A stretch of 64,000 nucleotides of DNA, taken from assembly GCA_949825065.1 (NCBI GenBank), contig OX463842.1:50447011-50511010 (forward strand), written 5' to 3'. Source of the DNA: Odontocerum albicorne. Taxonomy: Eukaryota > Arthropoda > Insecta > Trichoptera > Odontoceridae. The notes beneath the pieces were generated by a model that made no database searches, was not told where the DNA came from, and worked only from the letters and a program-made list of their open reading frames with translations. Shown here piece by piece: positions 1 through 47,289 of this stretch (positions are counted from its first letter, which is position 1; the number at the start of each line of letters is the position of its first letter). The position numbers were made by a program, and so were the translations under genes.

Positions 1-806
1 GAGCGATTTAAAATCGGGAAAATAAGAATATTCATAGCCAATCGCTTAACCGATTTGGTACCAATGTTCCCATTTGGAACACTGGTACCGAACTCGACTT
101 TTTATTGAATATTTTATTATAATTGTATTAAAATTGCGTAGTGTTGCACATCATTATTTGCGGCCTGTTATTCTCTATCTACTTAATTGCACGCACTTTT
201 AATAAAATTATAATAAAATATTCAATAAAAAGTCGAGTTCAGTACCAGTGTCCCAAATGGGAACATTGATACCGAATCGGTTAAATTAATTAAATTTGAA
301 GTCAAAAGGGATAATAATTAAAATTTAATTGCTGAAAACATGAAAAAAACATCGGCTGACGTTCACAAAACGAGCGAAGAGACCACCTCAAATGGATACC
401 CCAGAGCTACTGCGAACTGAGACGGGACTCGGTCTCCAACTGTTATACCTCGAAGGAAGAAACACAATTGCGAACTGAGATTATATTTCTTGCGTTCGCA
501 TATACCGAAGAAGAGTGAGAGTGACACGTGAATAGCGTCGCTTCCTCATCCATAACGGTTTTAGAATGAATATACCTACGTCACACGTTTGATTGTATTG
601 GTGAATTTATTCCCGATTTTCACAAAATATCTCTGATGTGGCCGATAAGTGCTTATTATTATTAGTATTATTTTTTCATTCAATGCGTAAATGTATAACG
701 GAAGAATACCTTAACTCTGAACCCAGTATTTATTATATTTATAGAAATATTAAAGTTTTTAGAAGCAATGTGTACTAGTTTCACATCACAGGGTAGGAAG
801 GGTTAA
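1..806 (-). mobile_element. TTAA-target MITE, family A copy 1 (reverse)
   Basis: This is a reverse-orientation copy of a repeat also found near 10303, 14584, 18007, 33776 and 39356. Shared blocks are a run around GAGCGATTTAAAATCGG and the terminal GGAAGGGTTAA. Forward copies end in AAAGGTTAA and begin near TTAACCTTTCCTTCC, so the ends are CCTTTCC/GGAAAGG flanked by TTAA. TTAA duplication and CC-starting ends are typical of piggyBac-type elements. No transposase is visible. The left end is cut by the window edge and the copy is split by a second element. Confidence 0.75.
50..280. mobile_element. Nested TTAA MITE with ~75-bp inverted repeats
   Basis: A 231-bp element begins CCGATTTGGTACCAATG and ends in the near-exact inverse. 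Its arms match for about 75 bp, including AAAGTCGAGTTC near each inner end. TTAA flanks both sides (46-49 and 281-284). Undisturbed family A copies carry one TTAA at the matching point (AATTTAAGCGATTGG near 34250), so the duplication is explained by insertion. It is non-coding and presumably mobilised by a piggyBac-type transposase. Confidence 0.85.
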
Positions 807-809
807 GCG

Positions 810-1375
810 CGAGACGTTGATTTGTTTATTAATTGGCACGATATATTGAGACATATATTTTATTTATTTAAAATTGGCATATATTTTTCTTTTGACATTC
901 ATTTTTATATCTGCAAAACGAGTTAAAACCTGTATTAGAAGCAGACTTCTCAAAAAAGAATAAGGCTCAGCGACGAAATGAACATCACGCTGTTTCCCAT
1001 AGTTAGTTCATTATCCGTTGTTGTGCTTTATCAGATTCAAACATTTTTTTATGAAACTTGTATTCCGACATTCATGGGTAAACGTATTAATTGATACGTT
1101 ATTTTTTATTGAACTTTTAATATATATACGTATTCAATTTAAACATCATTTCTATTAGCGAGCCTTCAACTTTTTGTGGATTGGAATAATACGAGTATTT
1201 ACATGAATAAAACCTAAAAAAAACATTATAAAATTATCTTATCTAAATCCCTTATATCTTAAAGTACGGTTTTAGCAAATTATGAGATGCCTATTTTTTT
1301 CAAAATATTGCTCGTTCAAACAACAAGTTGTGGACTCAACTAATTTTGAAAATATCCAAATGCAGTGTCGCATTT
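810..1375. other. No recognisable feature
   Basis: AT-rich sequence without a plausible exon, box A/B pair, or inverted repeat that I could identify. Confidence 0.5.
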
Positions 1376-1383
1376 GTGTAGAC

Positions 1384-1811
1384 CAGGGATGGCCAACAGG
1401 TTGATTGCGAAGCAATTTTTGGTCGGTCGCGGCAGTCTTTGTAACTTACAATATCTTATTACGCGCATGTATTTGTTTACGCAGTTAATTAGTTATCCTT
1501 TTTTTAAATATGAAGATTAAGATGTCTACCCCAAATAAATTTACTCATGTGTATGTTATTTAACACGAATGTGTATAAGTTTTATTTTTCTAAATATTTT
1601 TTAACGAACTAAATTCCGCTTATATCATACTTAAAAATAAACTTTTAGTTATTAATAATCGGATTTTTTATACATAACATGTGTATTGAATTACGTGAAT
1701 TCGATAGGTAGATTGCGACAATTTTGTTTTTCGAAAAAAAAAACATTCGCAACTATTTTTTTTACGTACTTTAAATGTCGATCGCGACAACAAACAAGCT
1801 GCCCACCCATA
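1384..1811. mobile_element. hAT-like MITE
   Basis: Starts CAGGGATGGCCAAC and ends in a degenerate inverse (GCTGCCCACCCATA). The flanking octamers GTGTAGAC (1376-1383) and GTATAGAC (1812-1819) differ at one base, consistent with an 8-bp hAT target duplication. A TTGCGA/TCGCAA motif occurs subterminally at both ends. No transposase remnant was recognised. Confidence 0.55.
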
Positions 1812-1819
1812 GTATAGAC

Positions 1820-2311
1820 CAGCGGTCGCCAAAGTGGGGGTCCGCGAGAAAATTTCGTTGGTCCGCAGAGAAATGTGGACATTATTTGCATTTTTTAATC
1901 CACAGCAAACCAATCCGGAAAAATAAGTGACTTGCACGGATGAACGATGCAAGATGCATGAAATCAAGACGTGTAGCTAGCTACATTGCACATGTTTTGT
2001 CTTACTCTCGCCTCGTTTCGCACTCTTCTAATGTTTCACAGTGCGGCTCTTCTTAATATATTTTATAGGATGCACTCCTAAAACATATCGTCGACTCCCT
2101 TCATTAAGTCAAATATGTTTATAAATATTGTATTGTCATCATTTTACTAAGTTTTTTGTGTGTAGAAATTGAAATTAATATGTAATCGTGTAAAATAACG
2201 AAATTTCCATGTAATCGTGTAAAATAACACTAAAAAATCCTATTAATGGTCCGCAGGATTTAAAATTATGAATTTAGTGGTCTGTGAGGTCCTAAAGTTT
2301 GGCGACCACTG
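1820..2311. mobile_element. hAT MITE
   Basis: Begins CAGCGGTCGCCAAAGT and ends CTTTGGCGACCACTG after a short gap, a clear terminal inverted repeat of the CAG...CTG hAT type. Octamers GTATAGAC (1812-1819) and GTATACAC (2312-2319) flank it with one mismatch. The interior has no coding sequence. It sits directly beside the preceding hAT-like element and shares its flanking octamer. Confidence 0.8.
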
Positions 2312-2385
2312 GTATACACGACGCATCTATGCAGTTTGCGATTCCCCTCCTCCCTCGAATATTATCAAAAACTGTTTTCCTCTTT

Positions 2386-2423
2386 TCCGTTCCGGATAAT
2401 TAACTTCCGTTCCGGATAATTAT
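2386..2423. repeat. Short tandem duplication
   Basis: CTTCCGTTCCGGATAATTA-type sequence occurs twice head to tail with an 18-19 bp period. Confidence 0.7.
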
Positions 2424-2544
2424 GTAACATATTTCGTGCCACATAACAAATCACTACAGTTTAACATACGTCCTGATTTCTTCTCCGCAAATGTAGGTAT
2501 ATATGATGTCATTGAAGTTCATAATTACTATTTATTTCTTAAAT

Positions 2545-2635
2545 ATTTTTATAACCTATTTATTGGGCGCCACTTTTGGTTTAGCGCCCCTAGGCCCATG
2601 CTTATGTTTTTATGTTAGCAAATGCGGTTCTGTCC
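2545..2635 (+). repeat. Dispersed GCGCCCCTAGGC repeat, copy 1
   Basis: Shares TAACCTATTTAT, GCGCCCCTAGGC and GTTAGCAAATGCGG blocks with 25107-25205 and, inverted, with 46045-46150. Probably one end of a DNA transposon; the superfamily cannot be assigned. Confidence 0.5.
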
Positions 2636-3065
2636 ATATGATCATGATTAAATTTATTCATTCATTCATATGGCACCTCTCAACATATCAGAATGTGCGT
2701 TGAACATATTGAAGAGGCCTGGGAATACATTTTTTCAGCCTATTCAATAAATCTTCTAGTTTGACAATCACTGGAGTAGGCACGCAACTTGCATTTCGTC
2801 ATCGCACGTTTTGGTATTACTACCTCACGTAACACTTACGCATGCAAATATTTTTACGAGGCGAACTATTTTAGTAGATTAGAACTTTTTTTGTTTTGTT
2901 TTATATGGGTACCATCTAAATCGAACCCAAAACCCCCAATTACCAGTCTAATTAGATCACAGAGGTCGTCATGATTGTGTTGAATTTTAATGGAATATTT
3001 ATGATCGATAAATTTATGGTTCTAATTATTTTATTAATTAAAAACATAAAAATATATTATTTCAG
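2636..3065. other. No recognisable feature; end of upstream CYP4 intron
   Basis: Nothing seen except the polypyrimidine tract and TTTCAG acceptor just before 3066. I looked for the preceding P450 exon (membrane anchor and proline-rich hinge) here and across 1-3065 and did not find it. Confidence 0.5.
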
Positions 3066-40921
<37,856 letters not shown>

Positions 40922-40955
40922 ATGTCACTTTTTATAGAATTGTGTATAATTAATC

Positions 40956-41097
40956 AATACTATAGGACAACACATAGAGTATGCCAGTAAAATACTATGG
41001 GACAACACATAGAGTATGCCAGTAAAATACTATAGGACAACACATAGAGTATGCCAGTAAAATACTATAGGACAACACATAGAGTATGCCAGTAAAA
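40956..41097. repeat. 35-bp tandem repeat in CYP4 3' UTR
   Basis: Four nearly identical copies of AATACTATAGGACAACACAT, AGAGTATGCCAGTAA, starting 35 bp after the stop codon. One base differs in the second copy (TATGGG). Confidence 0.95.
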
Positions 41098-41520
41098 TGT
41101 GTACAGCTGTTAGTATTCATCATTACATTGGATAAAATTGTTTTGTCAATGAAATGTAAAAAATCACACATATATTTATTTAGATATGTATGTATGTTAA
41201 GTGTATATTTTCATGGGCATCCATAAAGTTTCATGTAGATACTAGAACAGTAGATATGTATCCTATTATAAGAAAAAAATGACAAAAACAAACATACATG
41301 TGGTTTATTTAAAAGAATACAGAGATGCTAAAATATACATTCATCCATGTCAGTTTGCAACACAGTGCTTCATGTATGCCTTCTTAGACCGAGACTGCAA
41401 ATCTATTATTTGGTGTAAAAATGTCCAATTTGTTTAGTCCTTAGTGGGCGTTAAGATAGCTGCAGCTCTTAGTCAGTTACCAAATGGCATTCAAATACAT
41501 GATGCTACTAACTCAACTCT
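41098..41520. other. Downstream of CYP4, nothing recognised
   Basis: Probably the rest of the 3' UTR and intergenic DNA. Confidence 0.4.
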
Positions 41521-41524
41521 ACCC

Positions 41525-41700
41525 TTTTTCTTCTTCCTCTTGGTTTAGGTCATATGACCTGTTTGTGATGGTGGGCTGTCCTGGGATGATGACGTCCAGC
41601 TGTCCTTCCATCTTTTCGGCGGCCTTCCTGGTAATCTCCTGCTGTTAGGGTTTTCAGTCTTTGTCAGTTTTCAGTCTCACTCTACACACTTCACATAATT
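41525..41700 (-). pseudogene. LINE 3' end fragment
   Basis: TTTTTCTTCTTCCTCTTGG then GGTCATATGACCTG and GGATGATGACGTCCAGCTGT resemble 10183-10310 (CCAGCTGTC, GGCGGCC...CCTGG). A reverse-oriented endonuclease-reverse transcriptase LINE tail. Confidence 0.5.
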
Positions 41701-41907
41701 TATAAGTTTTTTTTATCTAAGTCCTTAAGGACATGCCAATTGATAACATGCCAAGAATCATGTAGCAAAATAGGTAGTTTGCAGGTGCCAAACAGCCGTA
41801 AGTGTTTCTTGGCTAAGGATAGAATTAAAAGTGCCATTTGTAGCACTTACCCTAAATAAGACCCCATTCCCAGCAACTGTGGTATCGAAATATGTAAATT
41901 AACTCTG

Positions 41908-42128
41908 TTATAGTTCGGAAATTCTAGGATGAGTCCTGTGACAGCTCACAAATTTGCCCCAATACAACCTTGTAACGATGTTCAGTAATTTTAATTATTT
42001 TATCAACTTTAATATAAGCCTCGATTCTAATAAATAGCAAGTTATTTAGGTAAATACATTACATAAGGTTGTATTGGGGAAAATTTGTGAGCTGTCACAG
42101 GACTCATCCTAGAATTTCCGAACTATAA
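41908..42128. mobile_element. Foldback MITE with ~62-bp arms
   Basis: TTATAGTTCGGAAATTCTAG, GATGAGTCCTGTGACAGCTC, ACAAATTTGCCCCAATACAACC is repeated almost perfectly in reverse at the right. Centre shared with 33573 and 55380. A transcript would form a strong hairpin. Confidence 0.85.
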
Positions 42129-42426
42129 TAGCTTTTGATACACAGAGGCTGTCACTTTTAGGGAAGGAGCTGTTGCGCATAATTTTGTCAAGATGAAAAA
42201 AGTTCAAGTTTTACACATTACACTATAAATCACTCACAATCTCCAAGCAATGTAATACCATTCAAGATCCCCAGTTTTCTAACAGTTACCATTTTTTGTG
42301 GCATTAGAAGTAGTCTCACACCCTCCATGAACTTTCTAAGTGAAAGTCCTTAAAAATAGTCAAAATGAAGAGATCCAAGAAAATGCCATGCTGAACTGCA
42401 ACAGTGATCATGAAGTACTCAAATGG
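42129..42426. other. Intergenic, nothing recognised
   Basis: No repeat or gene feature recognised in this short intergenic stretch. Confidence 0.35.
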
Positions 42427-42696
42427 AACATATCATCGCCGATACTGCAGGAACACGTATCTAAGATTGCCCAAATTTTACAGGGGAGACAAAAAACGAT
42501 TTTTCTGCAAAAATATTATCAAATAAAAATGTCTCTTGGTATTACAGTTACGAATAAATGCGTTCCTTGTTAAAAATAAATATATGTGTTAATGCAAAAA
42601 TGTGTCAATGATACAAGAGATGACAAAAAATAAAGAAAGTTACTTATACCAAAAAATCGAGTTACGTGTTCCTGCAATATCGGCGACGATATATTA
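42427..42696. mobile_element. MITE-like inverted repeat
   Basis: ATATCATCGCCGATACTGCA, GGAACACGTA at the left pairs with TACGTGTTCCTGCAATATCG, GCGACGATAT at the right. The 77-codon plus-strand frame at 42340-42573 overlaps it and has no domain, so it is unlikely to be a gene. Confidence 0.6.
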
Positions 42697-43418
42697 ACTG
42701 TAGAAAAATAGACCTTTACTGTTTAATACAATACCTTTTCAAATACATGATATAACTCTTTTAATTAAATGTCGATTTAATTGATACAATATTTTATGTC
42801 ATAACGTATTTGTAAATTTTATGACTTGCAGAGTTTAATTCTAAGTATTGTACAAAGTTATCTCAACTATGCCATCATCTGTGCATATCATATTTACCTC
42901 TTATGGAAACATTCACTTATACAGCATCAGTTTTAAGACTTCCATTACCATTAAATCAGTAAATAATTTGTTGCTTTACATTTACAATCATTCAAATTTT
43001 GTGAAATTATTTTTTAGGTTAGGTTTAAAGTAATTTAAGACTTAAGTATATTTTGCTTTGGCTAATTTTGCTTATTACAAAAGTCTTTGGACTAATATTT
43101 ATTCACTAGTGTGAACTTTCACTTTTAGTTTTTGCACCAAAAACACATTATCTTGATTAATTATCAAATATATTTTCATCAAAATCTCATTTTCAACCCT
43201 TTTATGGAACACCTTACTGTTTTGAGACATGGTGAAAAGATATTTTTAATTTAATTAAAAACATAAAGATAGGAACAAGAATAAATATCCTAAATTAATA
43301 TATAGTAGAAGGAAAAGTCTTTCATAAGATAAATTAAGTAAATTCTGAAATTCTCCACATATCCAAAGTATAAGTAAGAACAAATAAGTGAATGACTGGA
43401 CGAATATATAAGTGCATG
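42697..43418. other. Intergenic, nothing recognised
   Basis: AT-rich, no gene or repeat end. Confidence 0.4.
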
Positions 43419-43426
43419 GTGTACGA

Positions 43427-44066
43427 CAGTGCTCCGCAACCTTTTCTCACCTACGACACACCAAAATTCTTCCTAGAATTCCGCGGCACACCAAAAGCTA
43501 AAATATATAGGTATTAAATTGATACACAAATTTTACAATAAATTTTTGTTTTTTATTTGAAAAGTATACATACATAAAACTATAACATATTTATTTTTAC
43601 GCAATCCTAATAATTATTATAAAATAATAATTAATTAATGTGATACCTGCGCTTGTTTCAATGAACACAAAAGTTTTATATTCGGCTCGATTTTTGACAG
43701 CGCAACTCGAAGTTCTTGGTCAAGACCTTTTAAGCATGCGTATGAGTCTTCAGCGACGCGCATGAGGGTCATTTTTCTTTGTCTATGATTAATTTGGTGC
43801 GGCCATGGTGTGTACAAAGCACACTACGCAGTTTTCAACAGTTAGCACCAGGTGCTGGGGGACCATTGAAAAATTATTTAGTTATAATAATTATTCTATA
43901 CTACATTTTGAAAAATAGACAGTATTATGAAAAATAATTTGTCATTGTATATTAAATACATAATGAAAAATTGTTAAATGTCAAATACATTGAATTTAAC
44001 CGCGGCACACCTGTATCCGGCTCACGGCACACCAGTGTGCCACGGCACACCGGTTGCGGAGCACTG
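43427..44066 (-). mobile_element. hAT element, 640 bp, perfect TSD, transposase relic
   Basis: Ends CAGTGCTCCGCAACC and GGTTGCGGAGCACTG, with GTGTACGA on both sides (43419-43426, 44067-44074). The minus strand at 43635-43817 encodes QELRVALSKIEPNIKLLCSL then KQAQVSH, the C-terminal dimerisation tail of hAT transposases. The rest of the transposase is deleted. GGCACACC is repeated near both ends, as expected of subterminal sites. Confidence 0.92.
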
Positions 44067-44074
44067 GTGTACGA

Positions 44075-44429
44075 GACTGAGGGAAATGTAGATGAATCAA
44101 GTTGGTCAAAATTTGATTGAAGAGGAAGTTAATAGCATGAATAAAGAATGTTGATAAAGTTACTTTAAAAAAGCAGCAGTTGTTTCAATCTTAAGTAACA
44201 TGCTACTCATGTAGCCAATTTAAAAGTAGGAATGACAGTATTTTACAGTTACTTTAAGGATAATGTTTCCTATTCTTGTACGTTTCTCAGCAACACTGTG
44301 AGTAATAGAAGATTATGCATGTCAAGATGTTTGAATGTTGACGAAGAAAAAGTGGTATACTTGGATAGAAGAGTGTGGAAATCGGTTTTCCCTACCTTTC
44401 ATAAAAGGGGCACTGCATGATGATATATA
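44075..44429. other. Intergenic, nothing recognised
   Basis: No repeat or gene feature recognised between the hAT element and the AAGACGCAC element. Confidence 0.35.
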
Positions 44430-44812
44430 CCGTATTTTACGGAATATAAGACGCACTTTTTTCTTCAAAAAATTGCCTCCAAAATTCAGGTGCGTCTTAT
44501 ACTCGAAATTAATATAAAAATGTCCAGTGTTTGATTTAAAATTCCTGCCAGTCTTAAAAATGGCGTCATCGTTGTCCTCTTCATATAAAGTGAAGACCAT
44601 CTTATATATGAAGAGGACAACGATGACGATGAAGAGGAAGAAGAAGAAAGTTCAGATGACGATTTTCAGGGATTTTAAAGGTCAGTTCGGTTTTATAAAC
44701 TATGAATTATTTTTTAGTCTGGCTTTGCAATCTTAATAAAAATCGTAAAAATGTTATTTTTTTTTTAAATTGCCTAAAAATGAAGGTGCGTCTTATAGTC
44801 CGTAAAATACAG
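44430..44812. mobile_element. TIR element of the AAGACGCAC type
   Basis: CCGTATTTTACGGAATATAA, GACGCACTTTTTT at the left; GGTGCGTCTTATAGTCCGTA, AAATACAG at the right; TA on both sides. A third GGTGCGTCTTATACTCG lies at 44489. This end type is widespread in animal genomes; Tc1/mariner-pogo type mobilisation is likely from the TA target. A duplicated block around GAGGACAACGATGAC forms an inner inverted repeat. Confidence 0.75.
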
Positions 44813-45076
44813 TATGTGTATGTATGTATTTATTTGTTTATCTCTCATTATTCACGAATCTCTTGTCTTCTTCTCAGGCCTTCTTTCTGTCTAACTTTTA
44901 AAAAAGAAAGAAATAGTTTTGATAGGCAAATAAATAAAATGAGCAACATAATGCATAGAAATATTATTTTTATTCATGAACATATTTTTTATCCTTGCAA
45001 GAAAAACTTGTTATTTATAAAAAAATGTCATTTCTGTTGAAGCGTGAGTATCGGTACCAGTTCGAACAGCATTTAG

Positions 45077-45182
45077 TCTTGTTTGTGCTCCCCTGAAGAT
45101 AAGGTGAAAGCCTTGAAACTGGTAGGGTTATACCGTTACAAAAAAGTGGAATAAACAGTGTTTGATAAAAATAAATTACAAT
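45077..45182 (+). repeat. Conserved hairpin repeat, copy
   Basis: CTTGTTTGTGCTCCCCTGAA, GATAAGGTGAAAGCCTTGAAAC, GGTAGGGTTATACCG, GTGGAATAAACAGTGTTTGA: nearly the inverted unit of 17140-17268. Confidence 0.7.
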
Positions 45183-46044
45183 TATCATTTCTCATTTTTT
45201 TCCTTTCAATGTTAGTTTTTCAATGGTTATGATAATAAACATTGGTGTTCCTCAAAATATTTATCAAAATAGTCATATCATAGCATCATAATTCAATTTA
45301 ATCTTAAGATGTTGAAAAATGTAAAAGGCAAAACATAAGGAATGAAAGAGAAAACTTAAAATCTCCCACTTTATCTGACTCAAATCCCTCCCTTTTAATC
45401 CGACGGGGTTGATCATCGGCCCCAACTGGTGAATTGGAAAAATCCCACAGGGCCGATCATCAGCCTCAAAGTTTTCATACAAGTTTTTATGTTCAATATA
45501 TATTTTTTGCAACTGAGAATCATTCACTTTTAAAAGAATGGATTTAAAACTAAATATTAACTGAGATGACAAATAAATTATAAACTACTGTTTTTTTGCC
45601 AAAATTGGGATTAAATTGGGACTTGCAAGCTGCCTTTGGGTTAATTAAAAGTTGGTATGCCTATTGGATTGTAGGACTTGTGAATTTTTTTTCTGAGTTG
45701 GAACAAGTGAACATGTGTATGACCACAGCCAAGTAGCAATCTTGTCTGTTTCCGTTGCAATTTTAGCAGTAAAAACTTTTCTCATATCTCAGAATGTTTT
45801 TCAGACTTTCTGTTGCTATTTTCATTTTTCTTATTTTGTAAATAAATCATACATTAACTTACTTATAGTAATATTTTTACACCCACATGTTATATCTATG
45901 TAAATTAAAGAATAAAACATATTTCTTGTATCATTGAACCTATATTTCACAATTTGTTATTTCTTATAGATAGTGTTGATAAAGTTACTTTTCAATTAAA
46001 AGTAGCATACTATTCAAATAGTTAGTAAAAAGTAGTCATAGCCA
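45183..46044. other. Intergenic, nothing certain
   Basis: Within 45380-45475 a GC-richer patch (GACGGGGTTGATCATCGGCC, then GGGCCGATCATCAGCC) carries a repeated GATCATCRGCC motif. No gene identified. Confidence 0.4.
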
Positions 46045-46150
46045 GAGCTACATTTGCTAACAGGCAAATATAGGCATTTGCCTCGGGACGTCAAGCCTTA
46101 GGGGGACACAAAGATTCATAAATGGGTTATAAAAATATTTAAAAAATATA
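46045..46150 (-). repeat. Dispersed GCGCCCCTAGGC repeat, copy 3 (reverse)
   Basis: TTTGCTAACAGGCAAATATA, TTGCCTCGGGACGTCAAGCC and ATAAATGGGTTATAAAAATA are the inverse of 25107-25205. Confidence 0.55.
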
Positions 46151-46471
46151 ATCCTTTTGTCCTCACGAATGTGATGACAGAAGGCTAGATGGGTCAATAC
46201 AGAATGTGATATATGTATGCGCATGAAATCAGGTCACCTGCAAACCATGACTACATATTTACCCATACTTTATATTTCCGATACGTAGGCAATAATATTT
46301 TTGTCAGTTTGTCACAAACATAAAATGACTATATGAAATATTAACATGGGAATGAAGAATTCCAAGTTAGTATGCTCTTTTTACTGAATATTTTTACTGT
46401 AATTTCACATATGAAATTAGGGAGAAAGTCGAGCATCAGTAATGAATCTGATTAATGAATCATGATTTATA

Positions 46472-47217
46472 CAGGCGGCCCTCGACTTTCGCACATAATT
46501 GGTTCCTGAAAATGTGTGCGAATGTTGAATGTTCGCAAGCAGAGGGATGTAAAAAAACATCAAAAATTCTATTATAGAATATATATTTATTTATCAATAT
46601 ATTATACATAATTAAGTTAACGAGGCGTGTATAAGTGCTTTCAGGTGTTTTCTTTATAAACTTGTCAAGAGTTAGTTGAATACCACCCTTTTTTTCTTTT
46701 CTTGATAAAGAGTTCTATAACATGCTGTGTCTTTCTCAATCGCCCTACGTACTTGAGATATACATTCTCCATTGGGATCACCTTTCATGATAGTCAAAAA
46801 ATTGTCAAGATACATGAAGGATTCATTAATATATTTGATTGTCAAAGTCTTTGACGATTTTATCAGCTTCTTCCTCACTTTCATTGTGTATTTCATTTAA
46901 CTCTTGTTGCTCAATTAAGTATTCATTTGACAGAGGTACTGAGTGAGATTCAATCAACTCATTAACATATTCATTGTTGACGTCCAAGTTTAGTTAATTC
47001 ATTAGGCTAACTATTTCATCTGTGATAGTTTCCGGAGTTTCTTCAGAATTTATAAAATCACTCATCATTTGTGGGCATAATTATTTCCAGGAATATTTCA
47101 TTGTTGACTCTTTTATTTCAGCCCTCGAGTCTCCTATATTGTTTATTGCGTTCCATATATTATAGTTCTTCTAAAAAAGTGAGAGCATCTGCATGGAAGC
47201 GAACAATTTTTGCATTA
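46472..47217 (-). pseudogene. Tigger/pogo-like element, 3' half
   Basis: Terminus CAGGCGGCCCTCGACTTTCG after a TA. Minus-strand coding in several frames: WNAINNIGDSRAEIKESTMK, then MSDFINSEETPETITDEIV, NEYVNELIESHSVPLSNEYL, and MYLDNFLTIMKGDPNGECIS then ACYRTLYQEKK. This is the acidic C-terminal region of Tigger/Jerky-type transposases. The catalytic part is missing at the junction with the palindrome at 47218. Confidence 0.75.
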
Positions 47218-47256
47218 TCAACAAAAATCTTTAAAAAATTTAAAGATTTTTGTTGA
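47218..47256. repeat. Perfect 18-bp palindrome with 3-bp loop
   Basis: TCAACAAAAATCTTTAAA, AAA, then TTTAAAGATTTTTGTTGA. It lies exactly where the Tigger remnant meets unrelated sequence. Confidence 0.9.
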
Positions 47257-47289
47257 TAGAACTATATGACCCAAGATTACTCTACTCCT

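Noticed and set aside
1..3065. Upstream N-terminal CYP4 exon(s)
   Set aside because: Searched for a membrane anchor, proline hinge and the phase-0 donor needed by exon 3066; none found.
42340..42573. 77-codon frame starting MKVLKNSQNEEIQENAMLNC
   Set aside because: No domain, overlaps an inverted-repeat element, no splice or promoter support.
45273..45572. 99-codon minus-strand frame (MSSQLIFSFKSILLKVNDSQ)
   Set aside because: No recognisable domain and the GC-richer part is a repeated GATCATCRGCC patch; probably chance.
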